From Hyperthermus sp. (GTDB taxonomy: Archaea > Thermoproteota > Thermoprotei_A > Sulfolobales > Pyrodictiaceae), in the NCBI GenBank assembly GCA_003978665.1, contig QNYQ01000013.1, forward strand, positions 1 to 33,305: a DNA stretch of 33,305 nucleotides. The letters are read 5' to 3'. A program made the translations under genes and the position numbers. The number at the start of each line of letters is the position of its first letter. The first letter of the stretch is position 1. Below are positions 8,215-16,170 of this stretch, piece after piece. A model generated the notes under the pieces. It was not told the origin of the DNA. It saw nothing but the letters and a program-made list of their open reading frames with translations, and ran no database searches.

Positions 8215-8627
8215 TCTTGGAGGCTTATTCCCCGCGTTCTTATGGGCTGAAATTTTAGGCCTAAATGGGAAGCTAATGCTTGCACCGCGTAGTCATCAGT
8301 TACTAGTACTACCTCTCCTCCGCCCCCCTGACCGCGTTCTTTTAGTTCGAGGGCTAGCGCTACCACGGATATGTCCGTGCTGGATAGCTTCCTTAGCATC
8401 TTGAGCCTCTTTGCCTCCTCCCTAACCCTTTCGACATAGCTGGGGGACGGATCGGTTACGCTTACTCTTCCGAGTTCTGTTATGGTGTTAAGTGCCTCTA
8501 GGCTTTCACGGTCTTTAACCTCTTCTATGACGAGGCTTGTGGTGTATTGTTTTACGCCTATGGGTGGAGAGTAGAGGGGGAGTTTCGCTATGAATGCTGT
8601 AGTGTCAAGCACTAGTATTAGATCCAT
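8196..8627 (-). CDS. PIN-domain endoribonuclease, Nob1-like without zinc ribbon
   Basis: Resembles archaeal Nob1, which trims the 3' end of 16S rRNA during 30S maturation. The PIN acidic set is present: VLDTTAFI (Asp8), EEVKDRES, LSSTDISVVALALELK and VTDDYAVQ. The spacing and surrounding residues match Nob1 more than toxin PIN proteins. Archaeal Nob1 normally continues into a CxxC...CxxC ribbon; this frame stops 13 residues after the PIN core, and no cysteine pairs appear downstream in any minus-strand frame. The protein is therefore 143 residues rather than about 160. ATG at 8627 overlaps the end of the NAD kinase gene by 10 bases, so the two are co-transcribed. A stand-alone PIN nuclease is the alternative. 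Confidence 0.8.
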   Translation of the reverse strand: MDLILVLDTTAFIAKLPLYSPPIGVKQYTTSLVIEEVKDRESLEALNTITELGRVSVTDPSPSYVERVREEAKRLKMLRKLSSTDISVVALALELKERGQGGGGEVVLVTDDYAVQALASHLGLKFQPIRTRGISLQEGKRLA

Positions 8628-9439
8628 GGTGTTTTGATCCTCCTCTCACCGCTGAGCCTTACTATGTGGACTGGTGCACCGTTTAGTGACGCTTCTATGA
8701 TCGAGCCCTTATGTAAGGGCTTCTCTACAACACCGTCAACGATGAGTTTTACCGGTCTTATGGTGTGCTCGACCAGCACGCGTATGGTAGCGCTGCCTGG
8801 CACTACTAGGGGTCCTGCACTTCTCCCTAGGCTATTTACTGGAGTTATACTTATAGCGTCGAGGGAGGGGTGTATGACGGGTCCTCCTGCACTATAATTG
8901 TAGGCCGTCGAGCCTATGGGGGTCGAGATTATTACTCCATCACCCTCCATCCCCCGATAAACAATCTCGTCACCTACCTGTATCCTAAGGCTTACCGTCT
9001 TGGAGCCAAGCGCTAGTATAGCGGCCTCGTTTAAGGCCAGCATTTCCATGCCACGATATCTTAGCCTCAACCTCCTATACCTATCAATGTTGTAGCGCCC
9101 ATTAACCACACGTTCTATCCCAGCTAATGCTTCATCGAGACCCACGTCGTCAAAGAGGAATGCCCTCCTGCCATACTTTATAAGATATAGGAGGGGCGTA
9201 CTAGACCCGAGTAGTTGAAGAAGCCTGAGAAGAGTCCCATCACCCCCGATCACGACAACAAGATCCACGCTTCGAAGCCTAAGGTCTATGGCGGGCCCCT
9301 CCAAAATGCCCGCAATAGAGATGTCATAGTACGTACTAACGCCCAGCCCACTTAACACGCGGAAAGCTTCTCTAGCCACCTTCAAGGCGCCTTCAAGGTC
9401 GGGTCTAGCATAGATGCATGCAGAGCGTAATCCAGGCAA
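8618..9439 (-). CDS. nadK: NAD kinase (ATP-NAD kinase family)
   Basis: Phosphorylates NAD to NADP. Motifs: VVVIGGDGTLLRLLQ (the GGDGT loop), ALNEAAIL (NE motif) and ISTPIGSTAYNYSAGGPVIHP, with the C-terminal glycine-rich nucleotide region. The frame is open to 9508, but TTG at 9439 has GAGGGG seven bases upstream and gives 273 residues beginning just before RSACIYARPD, where family members usually start. It also leaves about 80 bases for a divergent promoter region with the trm5-like gene. The 3' end overlaps the PIN gene. Confidence 0.93.
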   Translation of the reverse strand: MPGLRSACIYARPDLEGALKVAREAFRVLSGLGVSTYYDISIAGILEGPAIDLRLRSVDLVVVIGGDGTLLRLLQLLGSSTPLLYLIKYGRRAFLFDDVGLDEALAGIERVVNGRYNIDRYRRLRLRYRGMEMLALNEAAILALGSKTVSLRIQVGDEIVYRGMEGDGVIISTPIGSTAYNYSAGGPVIHPSLDAISITPVNSLGRSAGPLVVPGSATIRVLVEHTIRPVKLIVDGVVEKPLHKGSIIEASLNGAPVHIVRLSGERRIKTPWI

Positions 9440-9521
9440 GGAGAGACCCCTCGACCACTGCCTTAGCGTGCTCGTATCCCCTGCCTGCGGTGAAAGGGCT
9501 AGAGCCAAGATTTACCCGGTA

Positions 9522-10466
9522 ATGAGGAAGGGGTATAAGCCATGCAGCCGCCAACATGTCAGGCTAAAGACGCCCCTATTCGTGGTTGAAGACGTGGAGG
9601 CAGCGAAGAGGATTATTAGAGAGCTAGGAGAAGAGTGCAGCACAACTGTTGAAGTCGTTGAGGTGTGCTGTAGGAGAATCTTCCGTGAAGCACCACCACG
9701 TTCATACGTTACTATAGGACCTGCCGCAATAGTGTCCATAGATGTTGAGAGGAAGCCCCTAGATTATTGGAGGAGTATAGCGAGATCATTGCTGGACACT
9801 GTGCCGGGTATAAGGGCTGTTTACGGTAAGGTACAGACGAGGGGTAGGCATAGGGTCCCGGAGCTTGTCCACTTAGCGGGAGAGGAGCTGAGCGAGGTCA
9901 TACACGTAGAATACGGGATAAAATTCCTCGTGCCCTTGGGTAGAGTATACATGAATCCTAGGCTCGCCAGCGAGCACGAACGCTTATCCAGGAGGGTGAA
10001 GGAGGCCGAGATAGTACTTGACATGTTTGCTGGGGCTGGAGGATTTACACTACATATAGCAGCAAAGGGCAAGGCTAAGCTCATAGTAGCCAACGACATA
10101 AATGTTCATGCGACAAGATCACTCATACACTCAATGCACTTGAATGAAGGGAGGCTAGCCACACCCATAGTAGTCGTGAATAGTGATGCTCGACTCCTGC
10201 CAAGGCTCCTGCCACCAATATTTACACGGATTATAATGGATTTGCCACATGCATCCCAAAACTTTCTGCCCCACGCCTACAAGCTTTGCAGCCCCAGAGG
10301 CTGTATGATACACTTGTACAGAGTCGGGAGAGAGGAGCGTGAAGTTGTCAGCGATCTAAAGCTACCAGCTCGGCTATTTATTAGAGAGGTTAGAAGGGTC
10401 CTCGACTATGCTCCTGGCAAGTATATTTTCAGAGTCGATATCGAAGCTGGGCGTGTAGGTGATTAA
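9522..10466 (+). CDS. Trm5-family tRNA (guanine37-N1)-methyltransferase
   Basis: SAM-dependent methyltransferase of the Trm5/Taw22 family, which makes m1G37 in tRNA and in some archaea methylates the wyosine precursor. The middle domain ends with VYMNPRLASEHERLSRR, the Trm5 signature. The Rossmann core shows DMFAGAGGFTLH (SAM loop) and VANDINVHAT. At the motif that usually reads N-x-P, this protein has DLPHASQNFL, an Asn-to-Asp change in the position expected to touch the base. The frame opens at 9414, but the first 36 residues look unconserved and would overlap nadK; ATG 9522 gives 314 residues. It has no Shine-Dalgarno and may be leaderless. Subfamily (Trm5a, b or c) is not decided. Confidence 0.88.
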   Translation: MRKGYKPCSRQHVRLKTPLFVVEDVEAAKRIIRELGEECSTTVEVVEVCCRRIFREAPPRSYVTIGPAAIVSIDVERKPLDYWRSIARSLLDTVPGIRAVYGKVQTRGRHRVPELVHLAGEELSEVIHVEYGIKFLVPLGRVYMNPRLASEHERLSRRVKEAEIVLDMFAGAGGFTLHIAAKGKAKLIVANDINVHATRSLIHSMHLNEGRLATPIVVVNSDARLLPRLLPPIFTRIIMDLPHASQNFLPHAYKLCSPRGCMIHLYRVGREEREVVSDLKLPARLFIREVRRVLDYAPGKYIFRVDIEAGRVGD

Positions 10467-10874
10467 TAGGCCAAAGCACATGGTAAAACTGCTTCGGAGC
10501 GCTCCTTTAAGCTCCTGTTTTAAGTCCCTGGAGCTGAGCGACGCGTTCACAATCACGCTGTCGTGTCTAACACTGCTCTTCCTCACTATGATTCTCTTAG
10601 CCTTGCTTGCGGGCGAGAAACCGTTCACTTCCACATACTCTATCTTCATAGACTCGAGAGGCGCCGCCACTAGATAGAGCTTTGCTAAGCCTCTAAGCCT
10701 AGCGCACTCGGAAGGCGATGGAGTACTCCTCCTCTGCCTACAGCCAACACAGACGATGCAGTCGCCCCTTACCCCTAATCTTTCATCTCTTTCAAGCTCC
10801 AAGGTAGAAGGGTGGTCAGCCTCAACGTTGGGGTGACCCTTGCAGGCTACTAGACTAAAGCAGAATCTTTCCAT
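10374..10874 (-). CDS. DUF371 family protein
   Basis: Archaeal DUF371 protein of unknown function. The N-terminal half carries the family pattern CKGHPNVEADHPSTLELERD followed by RGDCIVCVG. ATG at 10874 was chosen because GGTGGGG lies nine bases upstream; an in-frame GTG at 10889 is possible. The last 31 codons run antiparallel over the 3' end of the trm5-like gene for 93 bases, and the tail they encode (IDSENILARSIVEDPS) looks unconserved. The real protein may once have ended near LLITYTPSF. No catalytic motif is recognised. Confidence 0.82.
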   Translation of the reverse strand: MERFCFSLVACKGHPNVEADHPSTLELERDERLGVRGDCIVCVGCRQRRSTPSPSECARLRGLAKLYLVAAPLESMKIEYVEVNGFSPASKAKRIIVRKSSVRHDSVIVNASLSSRDLKQELKGALRSSFTMCFGLLITYTPSFDIDSENILARSIVEDPSNLSNK

Positions 10875-10990
10875 GCATTGCAACCCCACCTAGATAAGGG
10901 GTGTAACTGGATTAGAAAACATTTGGCTAGAGCATGCCGCTGGCTCAGCCATGGTGGACTCCGGAAAGCTATGGGAAGGGTGTGTAGATA

Positions 10991-11665
10991 ATGTTTGAGG
11001 AGAGGCGTAGAGCCCTTGTGGAGAAGCTGGTCAGGGAGGGTTATGCTAGGTCGGAGCACGTGATCAACGCGTTGCTGAGAGTCCCCCGTGAGCTCTTTGT
11101 TCCCGAGGAGCTGGTAGAGCTTGCCTACGAGGACACACCTCTCCCAATAGGTTTTGGGCAAACGATAAGCGCACCTCACATGGTTGCTCTCATGACGGAG
11201 CTCGCTGAGCTTAAACCAGGCCATAAGGTGCTTGAGATAGGGGCTGGCTCCGGGTACCATGCAGCCGTAATGGCTGAAGTAGTTGCTCCTAGCAGTGCGC
11301 CAAGAGAGGAGTGGGGGCACGTGTACACCGTGGAGAGGATAAAAGGCCTCGTGGAGCTTGCAAGGAGAAACCTGAGGCGTGCCGGATATGCTGACAGGGT
11401 TACTGTAGTTGAGGGAGACGGTACCCTAGGCTACAGCGAGGCAGCACCCTTTGACCGTATAATAGTTACTGCATCAGCACCTCATCTCCCCCCGCCGCTG
11501 GCCGAGCAGCTGAAGCCCAGAGGGCGTATCATAATACCTATAGGCGACAAGTACCTGCAACACCTATACCTCATAGTGAAGAGTGAGGAGGGAAAGCTCA
11601 AGTACAGCAAGATAACCCCCTGCCTCTTCGTACCACTCATAGGGAGATACGGGTGGAGAGAATAA
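10991..11665 (+). CDS. pcm: Protein-L-isoaspartate O-methyltransferase
   Basis: Repairs isoaspartyl residues that form in ageing or heated proteins, using SAM. The 224 residues show [31 protein letters not shown], the N-terminal PCMT signature with the substrate serine/threonine region, then [16 protein letters not shown] (SAM loop), VYTVERI, and the [24 protein letters not shown] motifs. The gene stands alone between the DUF371 gene (divergent) and fen1 (convergent). ATG 10991 is preceded by GGGTGTG. Confidence 0.95.
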   Translation: MFEERRRALVEKLVREGYARSEHVINALLRVPRELFVPEELVELAYEDTPLPIGFGQTISAPHMVALMTELAELKPGHKVLEIGAGSGYHAAVMAEVVAPSSAPREEWGHVYTVERIKGLVELARRNLRRAGYADRVTVVEGDGTLGYSEAAPFDRIIVTASAPHLPPPLAEQLKPRGRIIIPIGDKYLQHLYLIVKSEEGKLKYSKITPCLFVPLIGRYGWRE

Positions 11666-11738
11666 GCCCGCCAAAAAGACTCTTAATGGTATCCTTAGGC
11701 TCTCATTCACCGTACCAGGTTGACGGATCCAGTACGGC

Positions 11739-12797
11739 TTAGGCCCTACCAGGCTTCAGCCATGCATCGAGACCCATCTGTTTACCCCGCATATGCTCGT
11801 TGTAAGCCTTCCTTAACCTATTTAACGCATTCTTGACACGCTCGGGATTGAAGTCATGTTCATCTACTAGAATCTTGTATACCTGCTCGTCTCTTGGCTG
11901 CCTCCATTCAAGCTTATAGTCCTCGTTAACTGGCGGGTTCAGGAAGTACTCGTATATCTTTACTGGGTCCTCGCTCATTTTGGGACGTATTGCTTCGAGA
12001 AGCTTCTCTATGCTACGATAGCTTTTAACCATGCGTAGCGCTGTCTTGGGGCCAATACCCTTCACACCCTCTGGGTTGTAGTCAGTACCCACTAGTATGC
12101 CGAGCACTATGAGCTGTTGCCTCGTCAACCCCAGCTCTCTGAGCAGCTTGTCTAGCATCACTAGCTCGGGAGCGATCTCTACATATATGTTCTTTCGTGG
12201 AAGCTTGCGTTTGCCCGTGATGGTGAGGTTTCTGACAAGCCTGGGAGAGCCGAAGAGCAGAGAGTCATAATCCTGGCTGGCAGTAGCCCATGCATCACCA
12301 CGCCTCGTCATAAACGCTGCCTGAGCCTCGCCCTCGGCGGGCGCGTTGACGTAGGGTATTCCCATGGCCTCTAGGAGACGTTTAGCATCATTAACCATCT
12401 CCGACGTCAGCGTCGAGCTAGCCTGCGCATATCTCCTGGCAGCCTCTATCTCGCCACGACTAACCGCATACATATACTTCTGCATAGCTTCGGCCCTAAG
12501 CTTCCTCCTTCTCTCTATCTCACCCTTTTTCATCTCGGGGGGCTTACCATCAAACACGTACACCACTTTCAAACCATGCTCAAATAGGTTTATGGTACGG
12601 TAGAAGAGGCCACTTAGGTGGCTTGTTATCCTCCCCTTAGAGTCCATGAGAGGGGTTCCATCAGGCTGCCTTATAGCTGCTAGAAACTGGTATAGTGCAT
12701 TATAGGCATCCACCGCTATAACCTTGTACCTTAAGCTGTCTAAATCAATATTCTCCACGGCAGTAGACGGGATGATCTCACGAATGTTTACTCCCAC
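11739..12797 (-). CDS. fen1: Flap endonuclease 1 (FEN1/XPG family)
   Basis: Structure-specific nuclease that removes 5' flaps and RNA primers during lagging-strand maturation and long-patch repair. N-nuclease domain with YKVIAVDAYNALYQFL (catalytic Asp), helical arch region, I-nuclease acidic cluster (NAPAEGEAQAAFMTR, ASQDYDSLLFG) and the H3TH motif GTDYNPEGVKGIGPKTAL. The C-terminus carries a PCNA-interacting box QMGLDAWL at residues 340-347 of 352. The start is GTG at 12797 with GGTAGG just upstream; length is normal for archaeal FEN1. No promoter is obvious within the 276 bases upstream. Confidence 0.97.
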   Translation of the reverse strand: MGVNIREIIPSTAVENIDLDSLRYKVIAVDAYNALYQFLAAIRQPDGTPLMDSKGRITSHLSGLFYRTINLFEHGLKVVYVFDGKPPEMKKGEIERRRKLRAEAMQKYMYAVSRGEIEAARRYAQASSTLTSEMVNDAKRLLEAMGIPYVNAPAEGEAQAAFMTRRGDAWATASQDYDSLLFGSPRLVRNLTITGKRKLPRKNIYVEIAPELVMLDKLLRELGLTRQQLIVLGILVGTDYNPEGVKGIGPKTALRMVKSYRSIEKLLEAIRPKMSEDPVKIYEYFLNPPVNEDYKLEWRQPRDEQVYKILVDEHDFNPERVKNALNRLRKAYNEHMRGKQMGLDAWLKPGRA

Positions 12798-13073
12798 AAT
12801 CCTACCCAGATAGTCAAGTGGAAACTTAGACTGGCCTTAATAACTACCTGCCACTAGTCCCCCAGCAGGGCGAGCAAGACGAGTACTCCGGCTTCAGCGC
12901 AGGATCCCAGGCGTGAACAATACCATCCCAGTTCACGACAAAAGAGTTCCGATGAGGGAAAAAAGGGGCTGGTAGATGCTGGAGACAGTACGGCTCCTCT
13001 GTGGAAGAGAATATGGGTGGGAGAAGGCAGCATTAATGCTTAGGAGGGTGGTCTCTTCTTTAACCGAACGCTA
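12798..13073. other. 276-base region between fen1 and aEF1B genes, no gene seen
   Basis: Both flanking genes read on the minus strand. I found no open frame with a supported start, no tRNA and no complete C/D-box pair. AT-rich patches occur near 12835-12845 (minus strand, fen1 side) and 13068-13080. A GATGAGGGAAAAAAGGGG stretch near 12951 is purine-rich, but lacks a CTGA box in range. Confidence 0.4.
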
Positions 13074-13352
13074 TTAATACTGAGATATTCTATGAACGGC
13101 TTCTACCTCTATCTCCTCAACACCCTCAACACTCTTCAGTAATTCCTCAAGCCTTGCAGTACCTCCCTCGCTCTCCTCGGGCATTATAAGGTACATCTTC
13201 AACGCGTTAAGCCCAAAGGCTATTGGAACTTTATCGTAGCGTGCCACCTCATAGTCTGAAGGAAGCTTCGATTTTATAGTTGACACTAAGCCCTCAAGGT
13301 CTATGCCTGGGTCGGAGGGATAGACCGAGACAACTACAAGCACCCTGGCCAT
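13074..13352 (-). CDS. Translation elongation factor aEF-1 beta
   Basis: Guanine-nucleotide exchange factor for aEF-1 alpha, 92 residues, with a ferredoxin-like fold. It shows MARVLVVVSVYPSD at the start, KVPIAFGLNALKMYLIMPEE in the middle and VEGVEEIEVEAVHRI at the end, all typical. ATG 13352 is preferred over the in-frame GTG 13364 because GAGGTG sits nine bases before the ATG and would overlap the GTG. The four-CxxC zinc protein gene ends about 100 bases upstream on the same strand, an arrangement common in archaea. Confidence 0.95.
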   Translation of the reverse strand: MARVLVVVSVYPSDPGIDLEGLVSTIKSKLPSDYEVARYDKVPIAFGLNALKMYLIMPEESEGGTARLEELLKSVEGVEEIEVEAVHRISQY

Positions 13353-13454
13353 AAGCCATAACACCTCACGCGGATCCGGGCCCGAGCCTAATCACGTAAC
13401 CGTTGCAGAGGGGTTCCACCACCGCTCAGTAGAGTTGGTGGAAAGACGCGCTAA

Positions 13455-13670
13455 TTAAGGGCCTTCAAAGCCGCATTTAGGACATCTATATGTGACGCCA
13501 AGCTTCCTGCAACTAGCACACCTCCAGATTACCACCTCGCCGCATCCAGGACAGAGGAAGGCTACTCCCTTCTCCCATGGAGCGATAGGCCTACCGCAAC
13601 TAGTGCATGTAGGTACCCTAGCCACGTCAACGATGCTTATCTTCCTCTGCACGGCAAGCTCCAGCGCCAT
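13455..13670 (-). CDS. Four-CxxC zinc-finger protein (HVO_2753 / DUF1610-like)
   Basis: Small archaeal zinc protein of 71 residues, often encoded next to aEF1B and presumed to bind RNA. Four C-x2-C knuckles: CTSC, CPGC, CASC and CPKC, enough for two zinc sites. A short basic N-terminal helix precedes them. ATG 13670 lies about 35 bases after a TATA-like CCTATTTTTAGG on the minus strand. A role in translation is inferred from its neighbour only. Confidence 0.88.
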   Translation of the reverse strand: MALELAVQRKISIVDVARVPTCTSCGRPIAPWEKGVAFLCPGCGEVVIWRCASCRKLGVTYRCPKCGFEGP

Positions 13671-13703
13671 AGCCTAAGCCCCGGAGGAGTCTCCTTAGCA
13701 TAC

Positions 13704-13717
13704 GCCTAAAAATAGGC
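13704..13717. promoter_or_regulatory. Palindromic AT-rich promoter element
   Basis: GCCTAAAAATAGGC is an inverted repeat (GCCTA / TAGGC, 4-base centre). On the minus strand it reads as a TATA box about 35 bases before the zinc-protein ATG. A separate TATA-like GTTTATTAC (13751-13759) serves the plus-strand pth2 gene with a leader of about 20 bases. Confidence 0.4.
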
Positions 13718-13800
13718 TTTCGAAGCCTCTAAGCCTCCTAGAGGAAACGAGTTTATTACAGCCAGTATCAGGATAGCTGGAAGAGCCTAGGGCTAACAGC

Positions 13801-14181
13801 ATGTTGGCTGCTAGGAGTGACTACAAGCAAGTGATAGCAGTGAGAACCGATCTTGACATGGGAAAGGGGAAAATAGCTGCGCAGGCGGCGCATGCCTCGG
13901 TGGAGGCCGTATTTCTCATACTTGACAGTGGAAGAGACGAGTGGAGGCTGTGGCTCCGGGAGTGGAGAAGAAGTGGTCAAAAGAAGGTGGTGGTGAGGGT
14001 TAGTGGTGAAAAGGAGCTTATGGAAGTATACGAGAAAGCCTTGCGTATAGGCCTGCCAGCAGTCATAATTGCCGATGCTGGCCTTACGCAGATACCCCCA
14101 GGGACAAGAACAGCTGTCGCTGTAGGGCCTGGACCCACCCCTCTCATCGACCAGGTGACGGGCGGGCTAAAGCTGCTTTAA
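13801..14181 (+). CDS. pth2: Peptidyl-tRNA hydrolase, archaeal/eukaryal Pth2 type
   Basis: Releases tRNA from stalled or dropped-off peptidyl-tRNA. The 126 residues contain the Pth2 signatures RTDLDMGKGKIAAQAAHA, VVVRVSGEKEL, IADAGLTQIPPGTRT and AVGPGPTPLIDQVTGGLKLL. ATG 13801 is the first start after a TATA-like element at 13751-13759. It is followed 30 bases later by truD, probably in one transcript; both proteins act on tRNA. Confidence 0.97.
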   Translation: MLAARSDYKQVIAVRTDLDMGKGKIAAQAAHASVEAVFLILDSGRDEWRLWLREWRRSGQKKVVVRVSGEKELMEVYEKALRIGLPAVIIADAGLTQIPPGTRTAVAVGPGPTPLIDQVTGGLKLL

Positions 14182-14211
14182 CCCAGCATACGCTAAGGCC
14201 TGGGCCATCCC

Positions 14212-15438
14212 ATGCACATTACGAGGGTCCCCAAGGAGATGGAAAAGGCTCTCACGGGCAGCGTGGTACAGGAGGTTTTTCAGCCGGCGACAAGGCCTCT
14301 TGATCTACTCGTAGGCATGCTGTATAGACTCCTTCCCGAAAAGACCTACGCGAAGATAGCGTCTCCCCGCGAACGCAGCTTTATAGTCATGGAGCAGTAC
14401 CGCTCCGAGATCCCAGGTATGGCTGGGAAGCAGGGACACTACTGCATCTACCTCATGGTGAAGAGGGGGGAGGCCAGCATTGATGCCGCACGAAGCATAG
14501 CCAGAAGGATAGGGGTGGCCGTGCAACCGTTAATATATGGGCTTAAGGATGCCGAAGCTACAACACTACAGGTTGTCTGCATGAAATGTGAACCCGGACA
14601 AGCCCGCCCCCTAGTAACAGTGCCGGGCAGGGTCTGGGCTAGGCTCCTAGCCAAAACCGCCCATTGTCCTTCAAGGAACCTTATGAGAGGTAACTGCTTC
14701 ATCGTCATACTTGAAGCCTTAGATAACCTAGAGGAGGTAATGCAGGCTATCCAATACGTGTTTAGCGCGAGGCTGCCCGCCTACTACGCCTATCAACGCT
14801 TCGGTACGCGCAGACCTAATAGCCACATCATTGGGAAAATAATGTTAATCAACGATAGGAGGAGCCTCCTCCTGGAACTACTAGACTCTGATTACCCAGA
14901 TGAATCACCCATGTCGATAAAGTGCAGAAGGCTTTTATGGGTAAGCGAGGAGTGCAGTCATACAAGACTCTACGAGCGCCGCATAGCAGAGGCTATTCTG
15001 CACGGCAAGAACATAGATAGGTCAATACCACACCATGTTAAGAGAATCGCCGTATCAGCACTACAAGCATACATATTTAACATATACTTGTCACTTCGGA
15101 TAAGGGAGGGGTACCCCTTAACCAAGCCCCTAAGCGGAGAACGCTTGAAAGGCTCAAGGCCGCTGGCGTGGGTGCCTGGCATTGGAGAGCCGTTGACTCT
15201 TAAGGATGAGGCCGGGGAGCTGTTGGCGAGGGCGCTTGAATACGCGGGCCTCACAGCCAGTGATCTTAGGAATCCACCGCGCCTGGTTCCGCGCGTGCAC
15301 GGCTACTGGAGGCCTATCTACACCCAAGTGACAAGCCCTAGCCTAGACATGGTTGACGAGGGGCGTCTGGTTGCGAGGTTTTGCATGGAGAGGGGGATGT
15401 ACGCGTCGCTTGTGCTGAGAGAGATAGGTGCATGGTAG
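14212..15438 (+). CDS. truD: tRNA pseudouridine synthase D (TruD family)
   Basis: Converts U13 (in some archaea also other positions) of tRNA to pseudouridine. The catalytic aspartate is Asp113 in YGLKDAEATTLQ, and the second family motif, YYAYQRFGTRRPNSHIIGK, is clear. The TruD insertion domain is present between them and the C-terminus. Length 408 residues is normal. ATG 14212 lies 30 bases after pth2 and lacks a good Shine-Dalgarno. The C-terminus faces the nusA-like gene, 33 bases away. Confidence 0.94.
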   Translation: MHITRVPKEMEKALTGSVVQEVFQPATRPLDLLVGMLYRLLPEKTYAKIASPRERSFIVMEQYRSEIPGMAGKQGHYCIYLMVKRGEASIDAARSIARRIGVAVQPLIYGLKDAEATTLQVVCMKCEPGQARPLVTVPGRVWARLLAKTAHCPSRNLMRGNCFIVILEALDNLEEVMQAIQYVFSARLPAYYAYQRFGTRRPNSHIIGKIMLINDRRSLLLELLDSDYPDESPMSIKCRRLLWVSEECSHTRLYERRIAEAILHGKNIDRSIPHHVKRIAVSALQAYIFNIYLSLRIREGYPLTKPLSGERLKGSRPLAWVPGIGEPLTLKDEAGELLARALEYAGLTASDLRNPPRLVPRVHGYWRPIYTQVTSPSLDMVDEGRLVARFCMERGMYASLVLREIGAW

Positions 15439-15471
15439 GCTGTATGGATTGTAGTGGACACTCCCCCGCGG

Positions 15472-15999
15472 CTAGTAGCCTGATTTTATGTGTACTTTCT
15501 TCCCGAGCATCTCTGAAAGGATTCTCTCATAAACCTCCTTAGCCCTACCCATTCTCCTTTCATCTCTTTTCGTCACTCTCACAACATACTCTATGCTACC
15601 GTCAGGAAGCCACACAGTGTTAACGCCGAGCACTCTTGCCGGATAGAGTAGGTGAATAGCTAAGCCTCTTACATCGTTAGCCTTAGGTATAATCTTGACA
15701 CGCATACCTAACTTACCCTTCAATCTCTGCTCAAGGTCCCTAGCGTATCGCGTAAACACTGGCACGCTAACTCCTACACCTAAATCCATCACTAGGATCG
15801 CGAAGTTATTGTCCACAAAATACGTCTTGTAGTATGTAGCCTTGCGGAGCAGCTGCACACCTTCAGATTCCTCTAGTTCTATCAATGCCTTCATAACATC
15901 AATCTCTCTTTCATCAACAACACCACTATCAACTAAACCCTGGCATCTCGGACATAGGACGCCGCTTTTTACGCATACGTAGTCAAGAGGAATTTGTAC
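15472..15999 (-). CDS. nusA: NusA-like KH-domain transcription factor, abnormal 5' end
   Basis: Archaeal NusA-like protein: an N-terminal zinc-binding segment and KH-type RNA-binding domain, as encoded beside rps12 in many Crenarchaeota. The C-terminal two thirds read LLYPARVLGVNTVWLPDGS and are highly typical. The first in-frame ATG (15894) would drop the conserved IPLDYVCVKSGVLCPRCQ, which is encoded intact just upstream, with only a TGA at 16009-16011 before it. No ATG, GTG or TTG lies between. I therefore extend to the GTA codon at 15999, aligned with the family's usual Met and nine bases past a GGAGGTGA. The other reading is GTG 16012 in another frame, joined by a one-base slip in ACAAATT. 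Gene identity is firm; the start is not. Confidence 0.85.
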   Translation of the reverse strand, partial: VQIPLDYVCVKSGVLCPRCQGLVDSGVVDEREIDVMKALIELEESEGVQLLRKATYYKTYFVDNNFAILVMDLGVGVSVPVFTRYARDLEQRLKGKLGMRVKIIPKANDVRGLAIHLLYPARVLGVNTVWLPDGSIEYVVRVTKRDERRMGRAKEVYERILSEMLGKKVHIKSGY

Positions 16000-16008
16000 C
16001 GAGATCGC

Positions 16009-16045
16009 TCACCTCCAGCCAGCACACACCCCCAACAATATATCT
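16009..16045 (-). promoter_or_regulatory. TATA-like element and strong Shine-Dalgarno of the nusA-like gene
   Basis: On the minus strand AGATATATT (16037-16045) is a good TATA box; transcription would begin near 16014-16018. GGAGGTGA (16009-16016), complementary to the 3' end of archaeal 16S rRNA, would then sit at the very 5' end of the message. That placement suits a leaderless GTG at 16012 at least as well as a leadered start, which is why the start is ambiguous. Confidence 0.5.
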
Positions 16046-16170
16046 ACAGTGTTGATGCTGCCCAACCCCGGCAAAGCCGCAGGGAACAGGGATTACTTAA
16101 AATAACTGATGCAGGGTAATGGCCCTAGGGGGTCCGAGAGGGGCTCTAGGACAAGTTACGGTATGAGAAT

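Noticed and set aside
8051-8404. Plus-strand frame of 117 codons over the end of the PIN gene
   Set aside because: It is antisense to a well-supported gene for more than half its length, and the product has no recognisable pattern.
10850-11320. Minus-strand 156-codon frame opposite pcm
   Set aside because: Antisense to the isoaspartyl methyltransferase gene, with no protein family pattern.
12940-12990. Possible C/D-box guide RNA (CGATGAG followed by a purine-rich stretch)
   Set aside because: The C box has a mismatch and no CTGA D box lies in range.
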